A stretch of 64,000 bases of DNA from Deuterostichococcus epilithicus (Eukaryota; Chlorophyta; Trebouxiophyceae; Prasiolales; Stichococcaceae). Location of the stretch: the NCBI GenBank assembly GCA_033439295.1, contig JAVTLE010000013.1:248001-312000 (forward strand), given 5' to 3'. The notes beneath the pieces are model-generated. The model was not told the DNA's origin. It saw only the letters and a program-made list of their open reading frames with translations, and ran no database searches. This document shows, in pieces, positions 12,801-24,700 of the stretch. Numbering within the stretch: the first letter of the stretch is position 1; every line of letters begins with the position of its first letter. The position numbers and the translations under genes are program-made.

Positions 12801-15800
12801 AGTTCCACGGCAGCGAGGGCACCGCATGGCAGTGCTTCCGGAGGCCGCCGCCGTGCGGCTGCACGTCCGAACGTGAGACGGTGGCCCCCAGCCATGCCGT
12901 GCACAGCTCCCCCACTGTGCTGTCCCAAGTGTGGCAGAGAGTCGGCCTATGCGCCGCATGCCGATGATCGCATCTGCGAGCCACTGTCAGTGGCAGCGCC
13001 GTCTGGTCGCCTGCCCTTGTGCAGCCTGCTGTCATGCGAGTCTGTGCGCCAGACTCTGCTGTTCAGGATCCTCCTTTCGACGTGCTCGCCCCTCGCTGGC
13101 CGCAGGTGCGAGCGCAACCTGCTGGGCCTGCGGAACTTGGCGCGCTTCGTGCAGCACACCGCGCTCGAGCCGCTCACCCTCAACAACGCCCAGCGGTGCG
13201 CCCTGGCGGGCTGCCGCTGCCGCCGCTCCTCACCTCCAATGAGCATGCAAGCCGTGTATGGCCGCTCGAGCCTGGCTCGCTGCAATTGCCGCACTCCTGA
13301 AGCCTGCCGCTGCCTAGCATGACTCTCTGTCAAAGCCTTCATTTGCTCCCCACACCCCGAGCTGAGCCGCCGTCTGCACGCTTGCAGGTTTGACAACATG
13401 CCGCACTACCACCTCATGCAGCAGGTGCACCTGGACCACATCCCGGAGGCGGAGCACGACTGGGGACCCGCGCCGGGGGACCATGCGTACACGGCCGCGA
13501 TGCTGGCGAAAGTGCGCGCGCTCAACCCGATGTTCTGGCGGTACGCCCACCAGCCCTCCCCTCCCCCGTCTCTGACGTTTAGGCCCTTCGTCACCAGGCC
13601 CGGCCCTCCAGCCGCCTGTGGCTGCACAATTTCCTGGCCCAGCAAACCTGGTGTCCCAGTGGCGACATCCGGCAGCGATGTAATTTTGTTTCGGCCCTCC
13701 TGACCGCCGCGCACCGCCGCGGGCTCCCTCTGCCGTGCGCATCCTCTTCTCGCTTGTCGCTCTGAGCCCTGATTGACGTCCCGGGTGTTTTGTGGGCGGC
13801 ACCCCTGCCGTTCCCTGAACTACACCCTAAACCCTAAACTCGAAACGCAGGTGGCGGTACCCGCTGACCTGCCGCGGGCGGTCGGAATACATCGAGCTCA
13901 TGGCGGCATCGCTGGACGCGCCGCCGGGGCGGCCGCCGGCATTCCTGCCGCCCATCGCGCAGCGCCCCATCGACATCACGTTCTCGGGGTGGGTCGTGCT
14001 CTCGGAGCTGGGGGACGGGGTTATGGGGGGAGGGGAGGGGGCGGCAGGCCAAAGAACCAGGGCGTGCGGGGGCCATAGGCGCCGCTGTAGGGATGAGCTG
14101 CCTCGATCAGTGCTGGATGGGTGCTGGGGTCGTTGGCATTGCATCGCGCAGATCACATGCCCCATACCTGTGGCGCTGACGTGGCGTCCGGGGCCGGCCG
14201 GCGGCGGCACCGCGTCAGCCGCCGCCTGCTCGCCAAACGGGCACCTGCCGCCTGCCTGCCGGTCAGTTTCAGCTTCGTCCGTGCAGCCGGAACCCTGCTG
14301 ACTCCCGCTCCTGCGCCGCTGCAGGACGGTCAGCCCTCCCTCGTGGCGCGACAACGGCGCGCAGCGGCGGCAGAACGAACTGTATGCCGCCCACCGCGGC
14401 GCGCTGCTCAGTGCGTCAAAACCTAAAACCCTGACTGTTCCAGCTCCTGCATGGTCCTTCCCCAACAAACAGACTCACTTTCTGGCATGCCCTGCATGGC
14501 CGCCCTGTGCTATCAGGGGAACAGCAGCGTTTGGCGCGCCCTGTTTTGCACTGCACCTGCTGCCGCCAGTCGGTCCCTTCAGCGCCTGTGCAACCCTGGG
14601 GCGGAGCCACAGCTGTGCCCTGCGCATTCACTCCGGACGGCACGTGGCAGTTGACACGGCTTTGTATCAGGTCCCTCCGTGTTGCAAGCCCTGTCAGCGT
14701 CGACCTCTCCGCATCCTGTGCACGTGCACAGGCGAGCCATCGAGCGTCTCGATCACCCCCTGACCTGTGCCACCAATGCATGCAGAGGAGCTGGACGCGA
14801 TTCGGCAGCGCAACCCCGAGCTGCGCATCGAGGTTGCAGCGCACATCTCGTACGGCGAATTCGTGCGGCTGCTGCGCACCACCAAGATCTTCATTAGCCC
14901 CCTCGGGTGCGAGCCTGCCATGCCGTGCGGCGGCGCAGCAGCGTCCCACCCGGAGTTTCTTGTAGGTCAGGCACACGATGGGGTTTCGCCAGCGGTCGGC
15001 CCCACGGGAAGGCCGTTCGAAGCCGCCGCTGCCTGCTGCCGCGGCCCCCTGGCACTGCCTCCATCTCAGATGCGCCGCCACCTGCGCGATGACTTTTATG
15101 AGCCGGGGCCGGCCTGCCTCCGACCGGTCCGCCGGCGTGGGCTCGCCGCACCTCGCGACTCGTCAGACGTCCGTCAGGTGACGCTGCCGGTGATGCCCCA
15201 GGCACGGCGAGTACAGCGGCAAGGACTACGAGACCATCATCAGCCGCGCGGTGCTGGTCAAGCCGCTGGCGCGCCACCTGGTCTCCTACCCCAACATCTA
15301 CGAGGTCAACGCCACCTGCGTCGACGTGCGCGCCTCCGGCCCCGACCTCCCTTCCGCTCGCAGCCCGGACAGCCGACCAGAAGAGGGGCACTGACGCTGC
15401 GGGCCTGTCGCTGCGGGCCTGTCGACTAGCCCTGCCTAGAGCTGGCTGCGGAAGCGAGCGACGACCCTGAATCCAATGTTGGTGGCGCAACGCCTGGTGC
15501 CAGGGTGGCCGCCTGTGCTCTGCCGGCGCGAAGGAGACCATCCCACCCATCCCGCATCCGGCAGCCTGCTGAGAGATGCCTGCATCCTGCGCGCCAAGCT
15601 CCGCACTGGCATGTCTCGCCATTCAAACACACGCACACACTCGCAGCCGCAGTCGGCTGGCATCACAAGCACAGAATCCCCAGCTTTGCAGCGATCCCCA
15701 ACACCCTTGAGCTTCTAAGGTTGGACGCGACCGAAAATTCTGCGCAGGTGGCCATGGACTTCAGCAACCTGGAGGCGACGCTGAAGGGGCTGCTTGCGGA

Positions 15801-15927
15801 GCCGAAGCGCATGCAGGCGCTGGCGGACACCGCCTACGGCCGCCTGGTGGAGTACTCCGCGCCGCGGAAGTTCGCCGCCGACGTCGCCGACATGCTGCAC
15901 GAGGTCATCGCTGAGGCGAACCTGTGA
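9897..15927 (+). CDS. Type II membrane glycosyltransferase (Golgi-type, GT-B-like)
   Basis: Thirteen exons: 9897-9956, 10232-10387, 10566-11365, 11623-11732, 12139-12239, 12486-12670, 13106-13195, 13388-13540, 13851-13988, 14325-14410, 14786-14906, 15202-15325, 15748-15927. All phases agree and the sum is 768 codons. The N-terminus is short and basic (MASRASKAMSGRTPPSGRKQ), followed by a signal anchor at about residues 56-70 (WWLLAVPMVVLVLLF), the layout of a Golgi type II enzyme. Exon 3 encodes a roughly 265-residue Ala/Pro/Gly stem. The catalytic half contains WRYPLTCRGRSEY, FSGTVSPPSWRD and a C-terminal block HGEYSGKDYETIISRAVLVK followed by SYPNIYEVNATCVD. This pattern (small-residue/aromatic plus KDYE-II-G/R-LVKP) resembles C-terminal donor-binding blocks of group 1 / CgeB-like glycosyltransferases. 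Donor and acceptor are unknown. Weakest point: the 13106 acceptor. Other junctions are strong. Confidence 0.75.
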
Positions 15928-17135
15928 GGCTGTGACCCAGCGGCTCGGGGCCCGACGGAGCGGGTGCGGTGCGACGTCAGGGCCGGCGAGCAACCCTGGG
16001 GCCTTTCGACGGTGGGGCGCGCAGCCTGGCGCTGCGCGGCCAGGCGGAACGAAGCGCCGCCCAGTTTTCTTGGCGGCGCGCCCTGGCTGACCAGGACTGT
16101 TAGTGTGCCTGGTGGATCCAGCCCTGTGCATACGAGTGAGCGGCTGTTGGTGCGACGCAGCTGCCGCCAGCAAAGCAGCAGCTGCTGCTGCTGCGACAGG
16201 TCATTTGTGCTTTGGTCTTGCGCCTGCGGCGCTGGGAGGGGCAGGGGTAAGACCTGGGAACCCAGAACAACAACCCTTGAACAATGATTTGGTGGCGCGA
16301 CATCAGTCGTACGGGACCGCACCATGCTTTGCTTTCGTGTCTTGTCCGTAGATCGTAGTCCCAGACACCTCGGATATTGTGCCTCTTTGTGGTTGGTTCA
16401 GACTTTATGTTCAGGCTTGCACTCGTGATCTCCCGGCGCAATCCTGCCCCATTGACTAGGTCACTGCAGCCGGCGCATGACACGAGCAACTGAGGATGTT
16501 TGTGAGCGCCAGGGAGCTGGTGAACTGCAACTTCGACAGGGGCTCCGACAAAATCAAGCTCCAGAACGACAGAATATACCTGTACAGTCACGACAGTTAA
16601 TGTCCGACGACAATGGACTGTCCAGTCCTGCCATGCCCGCACCAGAGGGCGGCACGCCCCAATAACCTGCCACAGTATCTGTATCCATCTGCCACAGTAT
16701 CTGTATCCATGGGTATCATTGCTTCCTGACGAAAGAGCCCTCACGAAACCAGCGAAAGCACGATCATTGCAGTTGTGTGGTCATTCCGAGCCAGGGCAGA
16801 CAAGGTATACTTCCTCAATGACATCTGTGCCTCCCGGTTGCGGCGCTGTGGCTGGGGAGGGGCTCATGTTGCGGCCTGCGGTTGGTAATACTGCAGTGGT
16901 AGTAATAGGTATGAGCGGCTCGTAGTCGGCTGTGCTCGTCCGAAGTCCTGGTGCTGCCGCTACTGCGCTGGCCTTGCCTAGCCGACAGCGGCGCTGCGGC
17001 GGCCACCCCACCATGACCGCTGCCGCCGCCGCGTGGCGCAGCCAAACACTTATCCGCGCCCGGCACAGACTTGCTCTAAGTGGCATGCCGGGCCAGGGGT
17101 TTCAGCCGCCAGCATCACTGCCGCCAAGGCACACT
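15928..17135. other. Convergent 3' flanks; no gene resolved
   Basis: Lies between the ends of the plus-strand glycosyltransferase and the minus-strand IQM gene, so it should be two facing 3'UTRs. A 34-codon plus-strand frame from 16496 (MFVSARELVNCNF...) is open but has no support as a gene. A 22-base unit is tandemly duplicated at 16667-16710. Confidence 0.4.
16667..16710 (+). repeat. 22-bp perfect tandem duplication
   Basis: The unit beginning CTGCCACAGTATCTG occurs twice back to back, non-coding, in the 3' flank between two convergent genes. Confidence 0.85.
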
Positions 17136-20100
17136 TTAGTGTCGCTCCTTGTCGTCGAGCGCATCCAGCCGCGCGCGCCGCAGGTCATGCGGGCAGCCCG
17201 CCGGCGGCGCGTCTTCGAAAGGGTTCAGCAGCAGGGCCTGCGGGGTTCGGCATCGACACCACACTCAGGTCGGGTTTGCGGCGTTGTCTGCTGGTGCACA
17301 GTACAGCGTCCGACACCTGAGCGCCGCTGAGGCATGACTTCGACGACACTGCAATGCTGCCAGATCAAAGCATGCCAACAACGCACATTGAAGGGAATTG
17401 CTGTAGCGGCCTGCTGCAGCGGGCGGAGGCACTGACCTGAGACAGGTCCACGCCCTGTTCGGTCAGCCGGTCCAGGAAGGCGATGTAGTGGTCGATGCAC
17501 GGCACATAGTGCCCTGCGGCAGGGGGGTGGCGTCTATTGGCGTCTATTGGCGCAATGGAAGACAGAGCTTGGACTGGCGGTTTTGTCCACTGCGGATCAT
17601 GTGTGGGGCGGCTGCGAGCCGCGACACTCACGAACGGTTCCATTGCCGGGGCGGGGAGCAAGGGGAATGCGCAGCTTTCGAAGGCTTGCAGGAGTTTCGC
17701 CAGGGGAATGCAGAGGCCGCGCACCTGACATGGGCGCCAGCTTGACGATGCGGCCGGCGTCGACGGCTATCTGGCCCGCCGCACCGACGGCGCCGCCTGC
17801 CAGGAAGGACGAGTGGCCGAAGGTGCCCTTCTTCTGTTGCAGGCGTCAGAAGGTATGCGGGTGTTACTCTTGAGGAGATGGGGACTGCAGGCCATCAGAC
17901 AGGCTCGCATCGATGCGAGCCTGGGCAGGCACACATGATGTCACCCTGCGCAAGGCAGCGCGCCCGGGCCCGGTGCCGGTCGCAGGGCCCGGCGCACAGC
18001 GCGAGGCCACGGTCAAGGTCGCTGGTTTTGTTTCCGGCGCTGCTGCGTTCGCGCCTTTGGGGCGATGTAGAACTGCGTCATGTCGGCAGAGGCCACGAAG
18101 ATCCACTTGTTGGCGTTGCGCCGCTTCTTGGCCACCTCCTTCTGCTCCTGTGCGCCCACCACGGACAGACAGGTGAGCCAGGCAGCAGAGGTCATCACCC
18201 TGGCGCCTAAACGGCCCCTGCTGCAGGTGTCCGCCGTCCTAAACCCTGAACCCTGAACCACGGCGCACCCACCAGCGCTGCCGCCGCGGGCGCCTTCGTC
18301 CCGAGAGGCACAGTCTCCTCACCCTAAACCCTGAACCGCCACGGCGCGGCCCGCCGCCGGTGGCCCATCGCGCGCCGGGCCGATGGTGCCGTGCACGGCG
18401 CACTGGGGGAGGCGCTTCGGGCACGGCAGGCCGGGCGGCGACAGGCGGGCGCCGACCGGCGCGGCGGCCCGGGGCTGCGGGTCCCGCCCACCTCGGTGGC
18501 GTCCCGGTCGCCGCCGCGCGACATCGCCGCCGCCGCCTGCTCCGCCTGCCGCCAGGCCTCGGGGTCCGACTCCAGCTCCGCGGAGTCCTCCGGGCTCAGC
18601 GTGTGCACCGGCGCCCCGCTGCCGGTGAAGCGCAGCAGACCGCCGGGCCCCACCTCCGCCGCCACCGCCGAGCGCTCGCTGCTGCTCAGGTACTGCGGGG
18701 GGGACGCACACAGGGAGCAGATGGGTGTCCAGCGCTCGGTCCGGGCACGAGGCCGGCACCGGCTGAGGTTGACGCATGGTGTCCCGGCAGCTGCCGGCGC
18801 CGCCGGCGCCGGGCGATCATCCGTGCTCAGGCAGAACATGGGTGGAACGTGCAGCAGCCGCCCAACCCCAAAGATCGAGGACACCCCGACAGGGTGGCTT
18901 CACCGGTGTGCACCTCGACCGGCAGCTGGCATGTGCATTCGCGACAAGCGAGTCCAGCGATTCCGCATTGCCCCTGCTGCGCAGCGGAACTAGCAATTAC
19001 ATGGAGCTTTTCGGCGGCCAGCTTGGCCCGCGGCACTTCCTGCAGCTCCAGGTCCCGCCCCTCGCCGGCGTCCAGCCAGTGGAAGAAGGGCTGCGTGCTC
19101 GGACTGCGGGCCCAGGCGGCATGGTAGGGCGCCAGGTTGCTGCCGTAGCGGTGCTGCGAGTCTGTGGCCTCCAGCCTGCGCAGGTTGAGGTAGGAGGGAT
19201 TTCCAGTAATTGCCAACATATAGAACAGGGGCGGCTGTAGGTGTGGTGCCGCGCCAGCTTGCTGCCGTGGCGGTGCTGTAGTAGCCTCCAGCCTGTGTTT
19301 GTCTCGATTGAATAGTAATTTAACAGGTCCCATGAGTCTCTGCGAGGTTGGTGAACTGGAACGGGCAGCATGGAAGCGGGAGCAGGGTCGGGTGCTGGGT
19401 GGGTGCCGCATGACTGGGATGGGACGGATGGCAGCAGCGCACGTGGCGGCATGGCGGCAATACATGGGCACAGAGCAACGGAATTTCGGCTTGCTCACCA
19501 GTGCTCCTTCTTTAGCATAAGCGAGTTCTTCCCGCCTGAGCTGCCCTGCGGCGGCACAGCAGCACAGCAGACACATCAGTGATGCGCTCGAAACCATAGT
19601 CAGCCTCCAGGGCAGCCGCCAAACAGCACTCAAAAGCACTTCTGAGGCTCCAGCGACTTTATGCGCGGTGCACTGACCGTGCCTGGTCGGAGGCCAGTTC
19701 ACCCGCACATGCGAGCATGGCACGCACACAACAAGCCACTACTTGCAGATGGAGCCAGGATGCGCACCCTACCGACGATGCTGGCATCGTGCGTGACGCG
19801 CCGCCACTTGGCCGCACCTTTCGACGTGACGCCCATTAACTCGTCCACGACGCCGAACCAGGCCTGCGGCTGTTTCTAGAATGTGTTGTGCTACAGACCC
19901 TGCGGTCAGGTCTGTGTGCCTTGCCGGCCACGAGCAAATGCATGCGACAACAGGGTTGCCCCATCCCACTGCTTCTTGGCACGGCAAGACTGGCTCACGC
20001 GGCGGCTGGCGAGGCTGCAGCATGCCGCGGCCGGGCACAGCAGCGCAGCAGCGGCATCTCACCCTGTCTGGTTGCTTGCGCAGCGCCATGCCGTGCTGCG

Positions 20101-20278
20101 AGCGCCGTTCTACATGCGTACGATACGCTGCCTGCACGACCGACGCCGCCCGGTCCAGTTTGTGCTGCCCAGAGGGCTCGGACTGCAGCGGTGCGCTGTC
20201 ACTTGTGTCGGGCGCACGGTTCTGCCCTGCCTCCTCGGTTGGTGGCGGGTCCTCAGCTGCTGACGCTGTCGTGGTCAT
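17136..20278 (-). CDS. IQM-family IQ-motif calmodulin-binding protein
   Basis: Nine minus-strand exons: 20278-20063, 19863-19768, 19545-19499, 19175-19001, 18692-18492, 18147-18055, 17833-17725, 17513-17437, 17237-17136, giving 372 codons. The order of motifs is that of plant IQM proteins: an N-terminal IQ motif (VQAAYRTHVERR, near residue 50), then HWLEATDSQHRYGSNL, STQPFFHWLDAGEGRDLEL, VPRAKL, KWIFVASADMTQFYIAPK, HSSFLAGGAVGAAGQI and SGHYVPCIDHYIAFLDRLTE ending VDLSQ. Plant IQMs bind calmodulin independently of calcium through the IQ motif and act in hormone and stress signalling. At about 371 residues it is shorter than land-plant members. The C-terminal exon (ALLLNPFEDAPP...) is not conserved as far as I recall. 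Intron 6 must start with GC (AAG then GCGCGA at 18054) to restore the family sequence IAPK-KKGTFGHSSF. Intron 3 holds a decayed copy of the start of exon 4. Family assignment is firm. Confidence 0.88.
19240..19300 (-). repeat. Decayed copy of the start of IQM exon 4
   Basis: On the minus strand this segment reads like the acceptor and first ~55 bases of exon 4 (19130-19180): both contain CAGGCTGGAGGC and CACGGCAGCAA/TACGGCAGCAA blocks in the same order. The copy lies about 113 bases upstream of the true exon in sense direction, inside intron 3, and has lost its AG acceptor context. Confidence 0.75.
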
Positions 20279-21794
20279 GCTGCCAGCAGCGCTGCAGCTG
20301 CGCAGCCCTGTCGCCTGTCGGGGATGTGAGTGCGTGCCGGTGTGTACGACCGGTTGCCGCTCCCGATTGATGGCACGCTTGCAAGGTGGAAGTTCAGAGT
20401 GGTATAGATGGGCAGAAATGCGCTGCAACAGCGAATGGAGTACCAAGAGTGCAGGAGGCCATGTCAGAGTGAGATCAAGTGTGCAGTCAGCTCAAGATGT
20501 TCTGCGAAGAAAGTGTACAACAGCGACGCAAAGGCAAGTAGAAACTGTCGAAAAGTGCCCAAAGCTGGCAATGTGATCAGATGCCAGTCGCGCTGACGAT
20601 GCTGTGCGAGATCCGGATGACGGCGGAAGCTGCGGCGGAATGCAGACTGCAGGGCGGAATGCAGGGTTCTACTGTCCCCGCAACTAAGGAAACGAGAACC
20701 AAAGTGCGAGCGGGTGGAATCCACTCAGGCGGGGTCGGTCAAGCGTGTGCACAATCGCGAAAAAGCACCTGACTTGAGGGGCTGGGCTGACCGGAGAGGC
20801 GCCAAATGCGCGAAGGGCGGCAGCTGCAGGAGGGCACTGTCAACAGGCGGGGCACACAGCGAACTGACTTCAGCAGGGCAGTATGCTATGCACCTAACGG
20901 CCCCCTTAAAACTATACTTTTATGACTGTCAGGGCACACCTCCAGGCAGCGGGGGTGCAGGTACGTACGAGGCTGCAGGTTGCGGCTGGTCAAGCGAGGG
21001 CTGGAATGCAGCACGAAGGTAGTGCTGTAGCTGTGGACTGTCAAAGTTACCGTACATGGTGCCAGAAGTGCGGAAGTGCGGAATGCAGGGTTCGATGGCT
21101 GCAGGCTTCATCAGCTCATCATTCCTTCGACGCGGGGAAACGGTGGTGCACTTGCCAGAGCGTTCCTAGTCCTGTACGGCCAACCAGGCTCTCACTCCCG
21201 AGAGCCTGTTCTACATGCAGCGGCACTGCCGTCTGCTACCAGGCCGTGCTTTCCAGTCTCATATCAATGGGTTGCTCATACGCATGGCGAGACCTGCGTA
21301 AACCACCAGTCCGCACAGCAAATTTCAGGTATGCATACATCTTCGACACAGGTGCAGGGTGGCAGCAGCACGGACAAGCTAGGTGGCTGAGGACGCCGGC
21401 CAACCTTGGATGCATCCGTGCATGACAACGCTTTCAACCTCCTTCACAGTGGCTTCACACCATGCCAAATCCATATGGATTCAGAAAGATCTCGCAGCTC
21501 AGGTTGGCAAGCGCGGCTGGATGGGTGACCACTGTGCAGCGCCGGGCATATTGGAAAGTCCAGATTATGTACAGAAATTGATCTTCGACTGTTTGTACAG
21601 AGAAGTGTTATCAGATCTCTAAAGCACCATGCGGTGCGCCAAGCTTTGCCAAAAAGCCACGCCAGCCTCCCGCTGCACACAGTGGGAGCGGTCGGGCGCT
21701 TGCCGACGCTCGCCGCCGCATTTTCAGGCCACCTAGGTTCATCCTGGCCCGCTCCGCCGCAAGTGAATACATGCCCGCATTCTGCCGCCGCAGC
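20279..21794. other. Intergenic between IQM 5' end and HIRAN 3' end
   Basis: Should contain the IQM promoter (right of 20278) and the 3'UTR of the HIRAN gene. I found no phase-consistent exon chain. Short phrases such as GCGGAATGCAGGGTT recur near 20640-20670 and 21070-21095, but are too short and diverged to define an element. Confidence 0.35.
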
Positions 21795-24700
21795 TCAGCG
21801 GGCGAAGGGCGCCAGCGCTGGCGGGATCGTGATGCCCTGATCGCTTAGCCAGCTCAGGTCCAGGGCCCAGCCGTCAGTTGAGCGCACCGCGCGCTGCGTG
21901 TCGATGTGCCGCAGGTACGTCTCCGCCTCGTCGCCAGTCCACCTGCACATGTGAGGAGTCATTCGCTGAGGCTATGTCAAGCACCAGGGCGAGCACGGTG
22001 CAGATGGCCTCCGTGCATTGGATGCAGGAGTCCGCAATGCTCAATGCATTGTACTCAACAGGCTGCCGCAAGCGCTCGGTGCCTGCCATGCCGTCGACCC
22101 GTCAGCCAGTCGTGGCAGGCCTGCAACCGCCTCAGCGCTTCTCTGCGATCCGATCACTCGGTCAGAATCTGGCTTGCGCATCAGGAGCCTTGCTGCAAAG
22201 GCGCCTGGCAGCAGCGCACCCGTTGCCTTGCTGCAGGGTGGCCAGCGCCTCGCAAAAGGCGTCCGAGCCCGGCTGCAGGCGCGCCAGGTTCTTGACGGCC
22301 TGGACCTCCGGCGCCAGCGCCGCCACCCCCAGCAGCCGCACTGTCTGCGGGTCAAAGAATTTCTGGGAACAAGGTTCTTTTGGTTGTGACAAGTCGAATG
22401 TGCCAGGCGAGGCGCCGCCACCCCCGGCAGCCGCACCGTCTGCAGGTTTAACAAGGGCAGCAGCCTTGCAGACCGGATTGAACCCGCTGAGGTTGGCACG
22501 CCAGCAAAAGCTGTGCAACCCCGACAACTCTGACGCTGCAACATATCGTTGCAGTATGGTACCGCGGCTTGATCTCAGTTGCGGATCAGGGCGGCGGATT
22601 GCAGTTTATGAGGACGGCTAGAGGGGATACGTTTCAGGGCGACAAGTAGAGGAAATTCTTCACCTTACTGGCGTCCTCGGTGTGCCACACGCCCGCACCC
22701 ACGACAGGGTATTCGGCGCCGGCACCGCCTGTGATCTCGCACCTGACCGGCAGGAGAACACGTCTCAGTTGGGCAGAGACGACAGGTCAATCTTCCGTGA
22801 GCCGCTCAGGACACTCCGTCCCACCCCAAAATTCTAAACCCTTGATTCCGCGCCCAGACATATTGCTTCCTTCCCGCGACCCTGCGTGCCATGCTTCCGT
22901 GCATTACCCTCACACCTGTAGCCGGCCTGCCAGAGGCCTGCAGCTGGTGCGTCCATCCGCTTTCACTCGCAGCCGGCATCCAGCCGGCGCACTGCAAGTC
23001 CTGAAACCCTGATCGTTCTTCAAAGTGTTGCGTCCCTCACTTGTAGCCAGCGCGCCGGTAGGCGGCCTTGCGCAGCGCGTCCCAGTCGTCGTGTGGCAGC
23101 GCGCTGCTCAGCGCGGTGTGGTGTACCAGCGCCTCTGGCAGCGCGTCGACCGCCAACGCCGGCAGCAGCGGCTGGCAGCTCACCTGGCAGACATGAGGAT
23201 GACACGACATCTGAGATATCAAGTAAGGCCATGCGGCGCGTCAGCGCCTCTCCGGCGGCCCCGTCGACCGGCAGCGCCGGCAGCAGCGGCTGACAGCCTG
23301 TTCATCCACTTGCGGCAATGACGAGGCCGGCCGCAGCCCGTTGCTGCGCCTGCTGTGCAGCCCGGGCAGGCGCAGCCCTGGATGCCGCTACGCATTCAAC
23401 CCCGCCAGGAGCAGTTGTGTCATTTCCTGAGAACGGGCGGCTCTCGGGGTATGGTGCGCCGTGAGGCCAATGCTGCCGATGTCAGCCTGCGGCCCGGTGT
23501 CTCCATTCCAGCTGGGTTTCCAGAAGCCCGGCGCATGCGCAATCGTTGACTGACAGATTCTCGACAGCTGTATCGCTGCATCGGAGCAGCTGTACACCAA
23601 CCTCGACCAGGCCAAAGGTGGTCAAATTTGCTTTGGCAGCAAAACGAACCCATGCCAGGTGTGGTGTGGCCCTGACCATTCCCGCCCCCTTGATGGTTAG
23701 AGCCACGACACACCTGGTCTGGTTGATGAGGCTGCCAAAGAATGTTGGACCCGCCGTTAGCCTCGAGGAGCTGGTGTAGAGCTGCTCCAATGCAGTGATA
23801 TAGCTGTGGAGGAGGAGGGAGGTGCACATGCGTGGTTGCACATGCGCCATGCTCTAGATTTCGCCGCCAAAAGTCACGTTATTCTGATTTGTCGCACCGT
23901 GAGGCCGAGGTTGCCGGTGTCAGCCTGAGCGCCGATGGACTCCACGCGGCCAAAGGTGACGGCCTGCGGCAGAGACCGCGTCTGCTCGCGCGGCACGTAG
24001 CCGATCCCATGCCCATGCAGCGTCTGGACTGCGACCGCGTTGGCGTCATGCGGGTTGTCCGGCTCGCGCACCAGCATCACCGCATGGCCTGCAAGACTGA
24101 AAAGCAGTTGTCAATTGAAGTCTCCTCAAGCGCTGACCACTTGAGTGTTGTGCAGGTTGTCCGGCTCTTGCGCCGACATCACTTCATGGCCTGCCTGCCA
24201 CGAAACCTTGATCAGACTTGAAAGAAAAGCCGGCTCCCGCACCAGGACCTGCCGGCAGGAACAGGCGCCTTCCAAGCCCTCAAGACTCGCCTGTAAACAT
24301 TGTTCCTGTTAGTGCTGTGTGGGTTGTCCGGCTCCCGCACGATGATCATTGCGCGGCCTACCTTCTAGACAGCCTGGGCGTTCTTCCCACCAGCATCGTT
24401 CCTGTCGATGTTTTGCAGGTTGATTGACTGCCGCACTAGCATTGCCGTGTGGCCAGTCACACAGGGACGTGGAGCTTACTGGATCCTGGATGTTTGTCTG
24501 CTCACTTTGCAGCAGAGCGCTTGCAGCATCTGTGTGGCTCTGCTGTTTGTGCCTCCAATGTGCAACGTACGCGTCACCGCATGTGTTCGTCATTTGAAAT
24601 GGGCTTCAGACCACTCAGCACCTCTGCTGACGGCGGCGAGCAGCTCCTGGCGGCCGTCGAAGCTCACGCCAACGACACGGAATGTCTCCCAGGGCGTCGC

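Noticed and set aside
13019-13300. Alternative frame VRAQPAGPAEL... at the acceptor 13106
   Set aside because: Joining in this frame would abolish the downstream RNLLGLRNLARFVQH segment; extending the previous exon to 12670 restores phase with a standard GTGCGC donor.
16496-16600. 34-codon open frame MFVSARELVNCNF...
   Set aside because: Single short frame between two convergent genes with no splice partners or resemblance; most likely 3'UTR.
24150-24465. Possible CRISPR-like array
   Set aside because: Repeats are diverged, unevenly spaced and alignable to the adjacent HIRAN exon; the host is a eukaryote.
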